Positions 38,737-49,351 of a DNA stretch of 64,000 bases are shown here, in pieces. Both the position numbers and the translations under genes were made by a program. The notes below the pieces were generated by a model. That model was given only the letters and a program-made list of their open reading frames with translations, was not told where the DNA came from and did not search any database. The stretch covers positions 29,091,501 through 29,155,500 of the forward strand of contig NC_065577.1 of assembly GCF_937616625.2 (NCBI RefSeq). Direction: 5' to 3'. Origin of the DNA: Mercurialis annua (lineage: Eukaryota; Streptophyta; Magnoliopsida; Malpighiales; Euphorbiaceae). Within the stretch, counting starts at the first letter, position 1. Every line of letters starts with the position of its first letter.

Positions 38737-38825
38737 TTCATTTGAAAGAAATGGTTACAGAAACCGTTTCATTCAAATCAAGAAAGATAATAGAGTTATA
38801 GAAACCATTTCATTCAAACCGTCAT

Positions 38826-40403
38826 TTTATTTGCTTGAAGGCGCTTCATAACCTTAATGGTGAGCGGTTAACTCTTAATTCCATACAATATTGGATGAAT
38901 TCTTCCTATCGGAAAAAAGAATTGCCCTTTATTTTATTGGGGTTTTGTTCTGGTCTGAAGCTGTTTAGTGATTTGCCGGACTCAATTAAGAGGAAGAGGA
39001 AGACTAAGTTCTTCATAATCTACCATCCAACTGTGTCTTTGAGCCCCACTATTTGGCGTTCCCATATCGAGCCCCTATGAGCTCCCGGCGGATGAAACTT
39101 TTTGTTATGCAACGACTTGGGTCCATCTACACTGAGGGCTCCCGGATATTTACTAACTTTATTAGTGAATATATATGGCGTCATGCTGCGCCTCCTGTTC
39201 CTGTGCCTACTGTTGTTACCTCTTCACTGGGGGCTTCTCTTGTTGCTGGTATGTCCGTTGTTTGGTTTTTGTTATTATTATTTATTTTTTATGTGCTGGT
39301 TTTTGTTACTTCTCACTTTCATATTGATAGGGCGTGCCGGTAATTTGCCTCCTGCGACCGTTTCTCGTAAGCATTTGAGGAGCGGCGAGAGTGACCTCCC
39401 CCCAAGAAGAAGTTAGAGACATATCCTTCCATGTCAGTTGTTCCATCTCTTACTCCATCGTCGTCAGTTGTTCCCTCTTCTCCTGCTGACCTCTTAATGA
39501 TTCCTCCTTCTTCTTCTTTTGGTCTTGTCGTTCGCCCAACTCTACCATCCTCTGTTCCTTCTATTTTGGCTGAGTTGCGCACATCTCCCTTGGATTCATC
39601 TGCTGTGTCTTCGCCTTTTCAAGAGGGTGATGTAGGTGAAGAAGAAGACAGACATGCCATTGTTCCTCCTCTTGCTCCTCATGGTGGTTCTCACCTGATT
39701 CTTCCTTTTGGTTGCAACCGTCATGATCTGGGCATTCATCGCCAGATTCGTGATTTCATTGGGATGATGGAGCCTTCATCTTTCTGTCAACGGTTGGAGG
39801 AGGGTTTTTTTATTCTGTGTGCCAGACGCACCTGACTGCTTTGGACGGTGTTCGTATTGCCCATCAGCATTTTATTGGGAAAGATTGTGAGTTGGTAGCG
39901 GAACAGGCGGATCGCTCCTTTGCTGACCTTCAGGAAAACGAAGCGCTTATTGACAAGGATCTGTTGAGGCGGGAAAATGTTGATCTCTAAGTCGAGCTTA
40001 TTCGTCTCCAAAACGATCATGTTACGGCGGAGGAACGTTTGGTGACTTTGCCTTTCTCGTTTCTCGGTTACTGAGATTGCATCGGAGGGCCATTCGTGAC
40101 AATTACCTTGCCTTGCACCCGGGTGGCGATATGTCCTTCCTTACCGTTAATGCTCGTTTGTTGAAGGAATAGGCTCAGCGCTTTCTGGCTGACCAGAAGC
40201 AGTCTAATTCTGTGCCAGCGGCTATCTCTCCTGTTTCTGCTTCTGTCGTTGCACCTTTCGCCCTTGTTAGTCATACGAGCCTTCCTCCTCTGTCTCTAGG
40301 TTTTCCTTCTCCTTTTGCCTCGCAGTCTCTCGCTTTTCCGGATCCCAGCATGCCTTTCTTATCTTCGGGTTTCGGGTTTCTGGATACGCACAACAGTGTT
40401 TGA
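38826..40403 (+). pseudogene. Antisense ORF (aORF) of the Tat element, N-terminus lost, frameshifted
   Basis: Runs on the plus strand, opposite to the pol of its element. The start (LPDSIKRKRKTKFFIIYHP, about 38976-39035) aligns with LPKITKRWQRPFFVVSHDE of the aORF at 11275-13106. A GTATGT donor near 39249 and a TTGATAG acceptor near 39330 suggest an intron at the place of intron 1 there. A coiled-coil part follows (LIDKDLLRRENVDL, stop at about 39988), then RDNYLALHPGGDMSFLTVNAR (about 40098-40160), which matches the C-terminal region of the other copy. At least three frameshifts or stops. C-terminus Pro/Ser/Phe-rich, ending at 40403. Cannot be functional. Confidence 0.65.
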
Positions 40404-40859
40404 TTGTGTTTGTAATAACTTTGTAGTTTTTCTTTTTGTAAGGAATATTGGACTGATATTGTGCTCCTTGTATTTGTTTCAAGTTTTATTTACCGGTGCT
40501 ATTTATGTTGGTTAACTATTTTTTCCAATGCTCCACATGTTGTTTTAATGTTGTTGTTGTCTTTTGCCCTCTAGGCAATGTTCCCCGAGTTTATTGTGGG
40601 AGATGCCTCTCCTATGCTTTGTTTTGTCGTTTATTTATTTTATTTTTCTTAAAGAAATGTTTCCAAGTGTGTTGGCTGTTGCCTTTAGGTAATTATTTCC
40701 CCATTTCGTCATTGTTGTATATATTGTTTTTTTGCACTTTTCGTAGCTTCCAATCAACTTTTTTCTTTCATTCTATTCATGATACAATTTCAGGTGTTCT
40801 ACATTCTAGAATCTAGGTACTTCTTGCCCCTCTACTGTCTCCAGGCGGTACGCTCCTCT

Positions 40860-43800
40860 TCAGGTGGTCTTGGTTACTCTATATGGCCCTTCCCAATTGC
40901 TTTCCATCTTTCCCACTCCGGTGTTTCCTTTTCGTATTGCCGCATCACTTAGAACCAGGTCTCCTATTTTGAAGCTTCTTGACTGCACCTTTTTTATTGT
41001 AATATCTGGTAGTTCGGCTTCAGTAGGCTTCCGCTCGGATGTTGCGTGTCTCCTTCCTTCCAACTGGTCTATGGATCTTCTTAGTTCTTCTTTGTTTGTC
41101 TCTACGTTGTAATGTTTTTTCTTATTGATGGCATCCTAATTTCCACTGGGATGACCGCGTCTACTCCATATGTTAGGCGGAACAAAATTTCTCCTGTTCC
41201 CTTTCTTGGGGTCGTTTTATATGCCCAAACTACACTGCTTAGCTCTTCCGCCCAATTGCCTTTTGCCTCGTCCAACCTCTTTTTCAGCCCTTTGCAAATT
41301 CTTCTATTGGTCACCTCTGTCATTCCGTTTTTTTTGGGGTGTGCTACTGATGTGAACTGCAGGCCTATGACGAGGTTTTCTTAGAATCCTCTGAAAAACT
41401 GCACTGTAGAATTTTTTTCCATTATCTGTTACTACAGTCATGTGTATCCCAAACATGCACACTACTTACCTCTGGAAGAATTCTTCCGCCTTTGCTGCTG
41501 TTATTGTGGAGACTGCTTCTACTTCAACCCATTTTGTGGAGTGGCCGATTGCCACAACGATGAACTTCTTCTGGTTTTTTGCCGTCAGGAATGGTCCCAA
41601 GATGTCTATTCTCCACTTTGCGAATGGCCATGGGGTGGGCGCCGGTTTTGTTTCTTGAGCCAGGATGTGCGACATGTCACCGTGCTTTTGGCATTTGTCA
41701 CATCTTTTCACCAGTTCTCTGGCGTCTTCTTCAATGTTTGACTAGTAATATCCTTGTAGGGATGCCTTCCTTACCATGGCGGTTGGCCTTTAATGTGCTC
41801 CGCATATTTTGTGGTGTAGCTCATTTAGGACATACTGTCCTTCTCTCCGGGACACGCATCTTCACCACGTGTGGCTTGCGGAGTTCGATATAATGTTCCT
41901 TGATAGATTGCATATCAACTAGCGGTTCTCCTCAATTTTTATTCTTCGCCTTGGTTCTCAGGGGTCTTTCCTTCTTCCAAGTATTTCCATATGGGTTCCA
42001 TCCATTTGTCTATCTCTTGTATAGGGTAGTTTGTTGGCGTGTTGATTGTTGGTGATGCTATTTCTTCTTTCAATTCCAATGTTTGGAATTTATCACCTTT
42101 TTCTGATTCTGTTTTTTCTATTGCGTCTGCTTCTGCGCTTTCTTCCCTTCCTATCTTTTTTATCTGCCATTGTCCTCCCCGCTTTTCAATCTCTTATAGA
42201 AGCTCCTTTGCTTTGTTATTGTATTTTGACAGGTTTTCTTCCTTCGTAGCGAACGTTCCTTCAATTTGTCCCACTACTAACTGTGAGTCGCAATGAATCT
42301 GTAGGTTTTTGGTTCTTACTACAACGGCCAAAGCTAGGCCTGATAACAATGCTTCATACTCCGCCAAGTTGTTTGTCGCCGTGAAGTTCAGGTGGACTCC
42401 GTATTCAATCCGCACCATATGTGGGCCTTTGAGGATGACTCCTGCTCCTGTCCTTTTTTCATTTTTTTGTCCCATCGACATGGAGCTCCCACTGTTCTTT
42501 GACCTCTGATTCTGTCATGGAACATCCGGTCCGTTCTGCGATAAAGTCAGCTAGTGCTTGGGCTTTCATTTCCTACCTTTGTTCGTAGCTTATATCGTGT
42601 TCTCCTAGATGTTTTGACCACTTGACCATTCTTTCGGATAGCTCTGGCCTCTGAAGCGCCTGTCGCAGAGGTTGATTAGTTCGCACAACTATGCGGTGTG
42701 CTTGGAAGTAAGGCCTCAATTTCTTTGCCGTTGTAGTCAATGCCAACGTCATCTTCTCGATTTTTGGGTACCTAAGCTCTACATCTTTTAAGATTCGACT
42801 TGCATAATACACCAGTAATTGTAGTCCCGCCTCTTCTTTCACTAGGACCGTTGCCATCGCGTCTTTGCATACGGAGATGTAAACGTATAGAATTTCTGCA
42901 TTCATGGGTCGGCTCAGTAATGACGGCTTTGTTTGGAACTTTTTCAGGTCTTCGAAGGCTTGATCACTTTCTTCTCCCCACCCGAATGTCTTTGTTTTCA
43001 ATGTGTTAAAAAACGGGAGGCATCTCTTTGTTGATGACGAGATGAACCGTCCCAAGGCCATAACCCTACCGTTGAGGATTTGTACTTCCCTATGGTTTTT
43101 TGGTGGGGTCATCTCAAGGATGGCCTTAATTTTCTCCGGATTTGCTTCCACTCCTCTTTTCGATACCATGTATCCCAGGAACTTTCCTCCTTCTACTCCA
43201 AATGTGCACTTCTTCGGGTTCATCTTCATATTGAACTTATCGAGTATTTCCATCATCGTTCATAAGTCTTTAGGGTGCTCTTTTTCACTCTTGCTTTTTA
43301 TGATCACATCTTGTTCCTTGAACATGTGCTTCATCAATCGCTGATATGTTGCACCTGCATTTTTTAGTCCGAAGGGAATCATCGTGTAGCAATAGGTTCC
43401 TTCGTCCGCAACAAAGCTCATCTTTGTTTGTTCTTCTACCTTCATCGGGATTTGGTTGTATCCTTGTGCCATATTTGCTAGGCTGTACATCACGTATCCC
43501 GCGGTAGAATCGACTAACTGGCCGATATTAGGTAGGCGAAAACAGTCCTTTGGGCACGCTTTGTTTAGGTCCATAAAGTCGATGCACATGCGGTTTTTTC
43601 TGTTTGCCTTCTTTACCAAGACCACATTGCTCAATCAATGTGGGTATTGGACATCTTTGATGAATCCTGCCCCGAGCAGTTTCTCCACTTCTTCTGCTAT
43701 TATCTTTTGTCGCTCTTCCGAATGTCGTCGTTTCTTTTGCCTTATGGGCTTCATGGTCGGGTCAACATTTAGTTCGTGACATGCTACCGCCGGGTCTACC

Positions 43801-44447
43801 CCTTTGATGTCAACGGATTTTCTGGCGGATGTTCGTTCGAATGTTGTGAGCACATTTTGGATCTCCGCTTTTGTCATTTGTTTCATGCCCGACAGCCATT
43901 TTCACACTTTTCCTTGTGTGGACTTCACATTGTTTTGTTTCCCCCACTGGTTCGGCCGTTGATTCTTCACATGGTAACTCCAGTATCTCGTCTATGTGGA
44001 GTAGCTCATCCATGGTTGCGCAGTAGCTGAAATCCGCTTCTTCTTGATTTCCTTCGATCACCATCGTCCCCTCTGGAGCAGGAATCATCACCCTCTCATT
44101 CCTCGTGTCGATCACCATTCTTGATTCGTAAAGGAACGCTCGTCCCAGTATATGATCATACAGGGGGTTTCTATTTATGATTTGGAAAGGGGCGGTAATT
44201 GTCCTTTCCCGCCCTTCTGGATTTTCGAGACTCACTCGGATATCCGCCATTCCTATCGTCTGGAGTCTTCCGCCTCTAGTTCCTTGAACATCTCTAGAAT
44301 TTTGTTTCATCCAGATTTGGCTTCCTCCCGTTACCCAGTAGGTCTTCCTGGTAATGAGGTTGACTGCCACTACTGGGTCTACCGACGCCCTTCAGATCTC
44401 TCTCCCTCCAACCTTTACTATTATTAAAACCGGTATGTCCGGTTCAT
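40860..44447 (-). pseudogene. Tat-lineage pol remnant
   Basis: From high to low: protease region (44370-43810: NPLYDHILGRAFLYESRMVI), reverse transcriptase (43634-43260: MCIDFMDLNKACPKD, TMIPFGLKNAGATYQRLM), where the catalytic YVDD is lost in a small deletion (MFKEQDVIIKSK), RNase H (43256-42573), a second archaeal-type RNase H (42481-42194: NNLAEYEALLSGLAL, CDSQLVVGQIEG), integrase (41711-41102: MKRCDKCQKHG, WRIDILGPF) and its C-terminal end (41063-40860: KMESNWEGPYRV). Frameshifts separate the parts. A second RNase H after the first is diagnostic of the Tat lineage. Gag is hardly recognisable (44647-44447, basic). Confidence 0.85.
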
Positions 44448-44689
44448 CTTACAAGAGGACAGGATAAGCGAGACACTTGACTTCCGGTCAGGCAATTTTC
44501 TTCTGCTTGTAGCTCTGTTCTTGACCTTCGTCTCCTTCTCCCCTTTCTCTCTTGGTAGCGGGTTTCTTTTGAACGTCTCCATCTCAGCTTGATTATGAAT
44601 GAAATGGTGGGTCTGTGTTGCTCTTTGTTGCTCACCGCTTCTATCAATAATTTTTTTTATTAGAACAGGTTCCCACAGACAGCGTCAAA

Positions 44690-44862
44690 TGATGGATGTG
44701 GTGATGGTACAGTTTAGTTAGTACATGTGGATAGATGTCTGAATGTCCGCCCCTTGTGTGTGTGTGGGGTTGGTCTATTTATAGGCGCACTGGTTTTCCT
44801 TGTTTTCCTTAGTCGATGTGGGTTTTACACCAATCCTAGTGCTTTGTGGGCTTATTCCATCA
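44690..44862 (-). repeat. 173-bp 5' LTR of the Tat element
   Basis: On the minus strand starts TGATGGAATAAGCCC and ends CATCCATCA. Contains TATAAATAGACC (about 44770-44781). Very short. Its partner LTR is absent. Confidence 0.75.
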
Positions 44863-46000
44863 TTTCCCATTTTCAGGTAATGAGCTTTGAGGTCAGCCGA
44901 GCTTCCACGTTCCTACCTTAGGAAAACTCTTCCTTTGGTATTGTACATAAGTTTTGTACTCTTAGTATGTTGCAATAGTATAAGTTTGATTTGCCAGCAG
45001 CTGTGCCGCTAGTCCTCTGTTTAAATACCCTGATAGGATCTAGTGCGCGTGTGTATACCCTTGGAGTGGCTGCTTAGTGGCATATTGTATATAGTTACTA
45101 TTTCGGCCTCGTGTGTTTTTGAGAGGGCCAAAAACGGTATGTTTTATATACGCCGACTATGTGTAACCAGTCCACTGTGTATTTTAATATGTTTAATACC
45201 ACCGTCGCGAGACGCAGAGGTGCCCGCATTATTTTAATTAATCATATTATGAGTGGCGTGTGGTTCGGAACAGGGATGCCTGTGTGCTAAGTCAAGCGAG
45301 TTATAAGTCCTTGGTTTCCAGCGCCTACCACGCTAGGTTTTCAGAAGGAAGCGAGGGTTGCGATAATGCGGTGAACCAACCAGTACTTCTGAAAACCAAA
45401 TTTCAATTATATGTATAATTTTAGAAATGGTGTTTGCGTTAAACACGAAACGTTTTAACAGTAATTTCTAAAAACGGATCGTACGCAAGGAGCGATCTAG
45501 TAACAATATTTGCGAAATGTTTTTAGAGGTTCTAGGCTTGCTACGGGTTTCGGAACAACCATTCCCATTCTCTAGTGTCAGTCGTGACTTGGATTAGGGT
45601 GGAATTCAGGTCATGACACCGATTCTATTCCACTACTCAATCAGAGATTGAGATTTTCTAATCCACTAAAGGGTTTGTGTTTTAAAGCTTAACACTTAAC
45701 TTTACAAAGAGATTTTCTAAAGCTAATCTCAAACTCACTAAGTGATTTTTGAATACTAATCACAAACCTACAAACACTAAATGATTAATGAATAATTGAT
45801 AATTAACAACAAATAAAAGCAATCAATACAAATTGATGCACAATAAATATTTAAGAAAGTTTGAATTGAATGCTTGTAGTTGTTGTTGTTGGTAAAGTGT
45901 CTAACCACATAAATATGGTAGAAAAGGAAAATTTTAAACCCCAACAACATACTCTGGAATCTTCTAGAAGAAAACTCAAGATTGTGCTGAAAAAGACTCT

Positions 46001-46260
46001 GGCGCGCCCGTGATGCCTTTTATCACAGCCGAGATATTTGAAGGTCACAGATTCAGCTAATGGATTCAAGCCAAGTGTCAACCTCTGGTAGGGGTGCTCA
46101 AAAAGAGCAGTTGGACCTCCAACGGTCATATTCATCGCGTCCGTGATGCTTGTGTAGCGCCCAAGATTGAAGTCAAAACCCTAAGGGGTTTTGGCTAACC
46201 ATGTATCGCGCCCGCGATATGACTCATCACGTCCGAGATCCATGTATAACGCCTGTGGTA
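46001..46260. repeat. Palindrome cluster in the SIRE-like LTR
   Basis: Sites at 46001-46015, 46021-46036, 46133-46148, 46204-46219 (TATCGCG-CC-CGCGATA, perfect), 46225-46240 and about 46244-46260. All but the perfect one have one or more mismatches between arms, mostly C/T or G/A in CpGs. Confidence 0.8.
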
Positions 46261-46439
46261 TCTATGGCGCGAAAACCTATTGTTTCTGAGTCAAAACTTG
46301 ATTTTTCGATTCTCGCTAGAAAGCTCTAATTCGACCTGGGATGGTTTTTATATGATCCTAGACACTAATAAACATGATTAAGCTATTTAAATTGATTGTC
46401 AAACTCATAATTAGGGTTTAAATGGGACTTGGTCCAACA

Positions 46440-47041
46440 ATCTCCCCCTATTTGATTTCAACAATCAATTTACGCAAATAGCTATGTTTGTGGAGTTCAA
46501 ATGAACTTTGGCTCCCCCTCACTTTATGCACTTCTAATTTAAGTAAATTAAGACAAGCATAAATAAAAAGGTTTTTTAAAACTTAGGGATTTGGGTAAAA
46601 TTTGCACTTTTGAGAGAGATGTAAAAGGATTTTTCAAAAGGCAAATATCTCTCCCCCTTTGTCAAAACCAAAAAGAGTTAAGGCATATATCAAAGCAAAA
46701 TAATAGCGGAAATAAGGAATAATAGAAACATAAGCGATTAAAGCAAAGAATTGCCACAATTGAAATAGAAACACATTTATATTAATAAGATAAGGCAATA
46801 CAAGGCTTCCAAGATAAAATGGAACACATGAAACATGTATTCCACAACAAGGTAGTAATACAAGGCATTTTTAGAAAAAGATGGAAAATGCAAAAAAAAA
46901 AAACTTAAAAACATTAAAACATAGTAAGAATGCATAATATAAAAAATGCATATGATCAATCCTCTTTAATATCATTATTATATTATTCAAAGATCGGAGT
47001 GTGACCCGGAGATCGTGAAAATTAAGCATGGAACTAGTTCC
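46440..47041 (-). other. 3' non-coding region and polypurine tract of the SIRE-like element
   Basis: On the minus strand this lies between the accessory ORF (47042-48254) and the LTR at 46439. It holds several short purine runs on the minus strand (46440-46451, 46512-46520, 46650-46660), as SIRE-type 3' regions often do. No gene. Confidence 0.45.
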
Positions 47042-48254
47042 TCAAGTCACCAAAGTCGGATCCGTATCAATTCTTCCGCGACGATCCTCCAAATAGTTGA
47101 ATCTAGAGTCCACAATCGATTCCAACAAATTCATGCGCCCAAACATCCTCTCATTTTGACTATTAATGAGGGAAAACATTTGATTAGTAATAGAGCCAGG
47201 AGGTGGAAGCCACGTCAGATCCATTGCCCGTACTAGAATTTTCGGCTCTTGAAAAGTGGAAAAAGCTTCCTCTTCAACTTGTGCTTCAAATTCTTCGGGG
47301 TGAGCCGTTTCTTGTAATTTTCTTTACCGCTTCATAGAAAAGGCGATGGACCTCTTGCCGAATAGTCCGCTCTCTATTTTAATAGACATAATGCTCTCCC
47401 ACAACATGAATGGCATTAACCCGATTGACAAATTAGTCAAGATCGAGTAATGACTTGTTCCTACCTATGACTGCGCCATGTCCTTGGCGAAGAGCGGGAG
47501 AATAAGCTTTGGCATTTAATACCATAGCGGTGATGTAAGAACCAACCCGGAGAGTCCCCTTCTTCTTGCCAAGGGAGACAAGATGCTCTATAAAGTAGTG
47601 AGCACATGAAAACTTTTCTCCCCGAACCGCAGACCATAAAAAGAAAAGATTCTTAATCGGAACCTTTTCATTGCCCTCATGTCGTCCATTAATGGAATAG
47701 GTCACTATTTGATGAAATACGAATAACAAAAGTGTAGAGATGGACTTGTCAATGTCGGTCCTTGGCTCATGCTTAACATTCGTGCTAATCTCCGCCCAAA
47801 ACTCATGAATGTAGAATTCTTCAACCCGGAGATAATTAGTTGCATGACCCTCCTCAAATCTAAAGCAATCGTCGAGTTCCGTAGGAGTTAACTTGTAGAG
47901 ATTGCCTTGAACTTGGAAAGTAACTCTATAGAAGTCGGACCGATGATTCTCGTTGGTGATGATGTGAAGAGTGGAAAGCAATTCCTTATTTCAATCTTTG
48001 ATACTCTCTTCACGATTTCCACAAACAAACTTCCTTCAATCCAAAGCATCAATATAGGTATAATGAACTGCAAGCCCATTAAATGTCATATTCGAAAGAT
48101 CGGGGAACCTAGTTCCTTCCACTTCATCATTTTCCATATTACCACGCCGAGTTGTAATTTCTTCTATTTCTAATGTCGGAAGTTGAGTACTCGAAGAACT
48201 TTGGTCGACGGCGGGACGCTTGCCTTTGGAAGGTGGAGCATTTTTGGGTGCCAT
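47042..48254 (-). pseudogene. Plant-transposon-protein-like ORF in the SIRE-like element
   Basis: From ATG 48254 (MAPKNAPPSKGKRPAV) the frame runs to about 47290 with stops at 48036-48038 (TGA, likely a former Trp), near 47983, at 47433-47435 and near 47367, then shifts by one base and continues to 47042 (LPPPGSITNQMFSLINSQNE). About 400 codons. Central phrases (YKLTPTELDDCFRF, VPIKNLFFLWSAVRG, CAHYFIEHL) fit the putative plant transposon protein (Transposase_32-like) family, whose role is unknown. It lies between palindromes (48499-48696) and the LTR, in the position of an accessory ORF, on the same strand as the LTR. Confidence 0.55.
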
Positions 48255-48498
48255 GATGATATGAATGTATGAGGGATGAAAATGCACAAAAAGTTAAAAT
48301 TAAGGACTAAAATGAAGAATATTTGCTTTATAATTGCTTAGAAAATTGAGAGTTAGTATGAAAATTAAAAATGCTCTCAAATGGAGTATTTGTAAGCCTT
48401 TGGGTGCCTAAAAACGGTAAAAAATACATCTAGTTTTTGAAAATCTATCCGTTTTCACAAGTGTCGAAAATACTAACACAAATTTGAAAATTTGCATG

Positions 48499-48696
48499 TG
48501 TCGCGCCCGTGATAGATGTGTCGCGCCCGTGATAGAGGAAACTAGTCGTTATTTTCAAACGCTTCCTCTATCGCGCCCGCGACACAAGAATCACGCTCGC
48601 GACACAAAGATCACGCCCGAGATACTTCCGGTGGCAAGAACTTCTTGCTTTCTGCTCAAATATCTCGGTCGTGATTCACTTGTCACGATCGGGATA
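48499..48696. repeat. Palindrome cluster upstream of the SIRE-like accessory ORF
   Basis: Eight sites: 48499-48514, 48519-48534, 48569-48584, 48589-48604, 48609-48624, 48661-48676, 48681-48696 and a half-site near 48646. Forms such as TGTCGCG-CC-CGTGATA and TATCGCG-CC-CGCGACA. Same motif as the LTR cluster at 46001-46260; on the minus strand it lies 0.25-0.45 kb upstream of ATG 48254. Confidence 0.8.
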
Positions 48697-48740
48697 CATA
48701 AAGTATTCAATTATTAATGGAAAACATGCAGTTTTCACAG

Positions 48741-49151
48741 TGCCAAGCCTCCAACGTCGTTCTAGATAACTTGAAAGGTGAATATTGCGGGAGGGTGGGT
48801 CAGAAATAAAAATATTTTTGAGTGACTCACTTGAAAGGTGAACAGTGTTACCTGTGACCGTAACCGTTCAAACGTCTCAAACGGTTAAGTCAGGTTCGCT
48901 AGCATTGCCAAAAGTGTAAAGTTGGTTACTAACATTGCCAAGTTTCAAAGTTTATGTTGTAATTGCAAATTAGGGTAAAGTTCGTGTATAAATTTGCAAT
49001 TAACCCTTAATTTAATGACGTTAAATAGTCAAACTTGACTATTAAGTTTTTACTATTAAAATTAGTCTTTTAAAATATATTTTTTAATATTTTGATTACT
49101 CCAATTTGACCTTATGGCATATTCTAATTACTTAAAAGTTCGGGATGTTAC
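48741..49151 (-). repeat. Internally deleted chromovirus-type LTR, reverse
   Basis: 48741-48905 resembles 23700-24095 and 49020-49151 resembles 26120-26319 of the reverse solo LTR (for example CTCCAATTTGACC then GGCATATT). The middle 2 kb are missing. Ends GGGATGTTAC. Confidence 0.7.
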
Positions 49152-49155
49152 TACA

Positions 49156-49348
49156 TTAATTGCTATTTTTCTGAATTTGTCCTTATTAATTCATAGAAAA
49201 AATATACAAATAAAAATAGTAGTTATAAATCTCAATAAATTTAAAGATAGGATTAATTTAATAAAAATGCTTATAAATTAAGACATTAATTACTTTTTTA
49301 GTTCTTTTATCAAAGTCAAAAAAGACAAATATTATGAACCGGAGGGAG
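49156..49348. mobile_element. Left-truncated Stowaway MITE
   Basis: Right end GAACCGGAGGGAG followed by TA. The body matches the complete copy at 52282-52564 (ATTAATTGCTATTTTTC, TTATAAATTAAGACAT). The left end CTCCCTCC is gone. Confidence 0.75.
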
Positions 49349-49351
49349 TAA

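Larger units (their letters stand above)
38816..44862 (-). mobile_element. Tat-lineage Ty3/gypsy element, 3'-truncated, minus strand
   Basis: Minus-strand order: 173-bp 5' LTR (44862-44690), primer-binding site TTTGACGCTGTCTGTGGGAA (44689-44670), degraded gag region, pol (about 44370-40860), then an ORF on the opposite strand (38826-40403). The element ends inside that ORF, with no 3' LTR. Dual RNase H, the LNKACPKD reverse transcriptase and the antisense ORF mark the Tat lineage. It sits in the 3' LTR of the LARD-like element; the junction removed 1.5 kb of that LTR. Confidence 0.82.
30850..45618 (+). mobile_element. LARD-like element with chromovirus-type LTRs
   Basis: Both outer ends are defined: perfect 5-bp duplications CCGAT at 30845-30849 and 45619-45623. 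Parts: 5' LTR 30850-33719, primer-binding site 33724-33735, interior to 38080, polypurine tract 38081-38092, 3' LTR from 38093 to 45618 with a 6-kb Tat element inside it. The interior of 4.4 kb has no recognisable gag, protease, reverse transcriptase or integrase, which is the definition of a large retrotransposon derivative. A pol decayed beyond recognition by eye is the alternative. Confidence 0.8.
38093..45618 (+). repeat. 3' LTR of the LARD-like element, interrupted
   Basis: Pieces 38093 to about 38815 and 44863-45618. Both match the 5' LTR at about 90% or better by eye. The part equal to about 31445-32960 of the 5' LTR is missing, replaced by the Tat element. Ends GGTCATGACA. Confidence 0.85.
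30770..46439 (-). repeat. SIRE-like copia 3' LTR, split by the chromovirus-type element
   Basis: Pieces about 30770-30849 and 45619-46439 join at the CCGAT target duplication. On the minus strand the LTR starts TGTTGGACCAAGTCCC at 46439, preceded by a polypurine tract TAGGGGGAGAT (46440-46451), the arrangement of SIRE/Maximus-type copia elements. Total about 0.9 kb. Contains six degenerate ATCGCG-CC-CGCGAT palindromes at 46001-46260. No pol is present, so the superfamily call rests on the LTR/PPT junction. Confidence 0.45.

Noticed and set aside
38448..38741. 97-codon Tyr/Ile-rich open frame on the minus strand
   Set aside because: Pure translation of the TA/ACATA microsatellite.
40864..44427. 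Many plus-strand open frames of 60-110 codons
   Set aside because: Shadows of the Tat pol on the minus strand, which shows reverse transcriptase, RNase H and integrase motifs.
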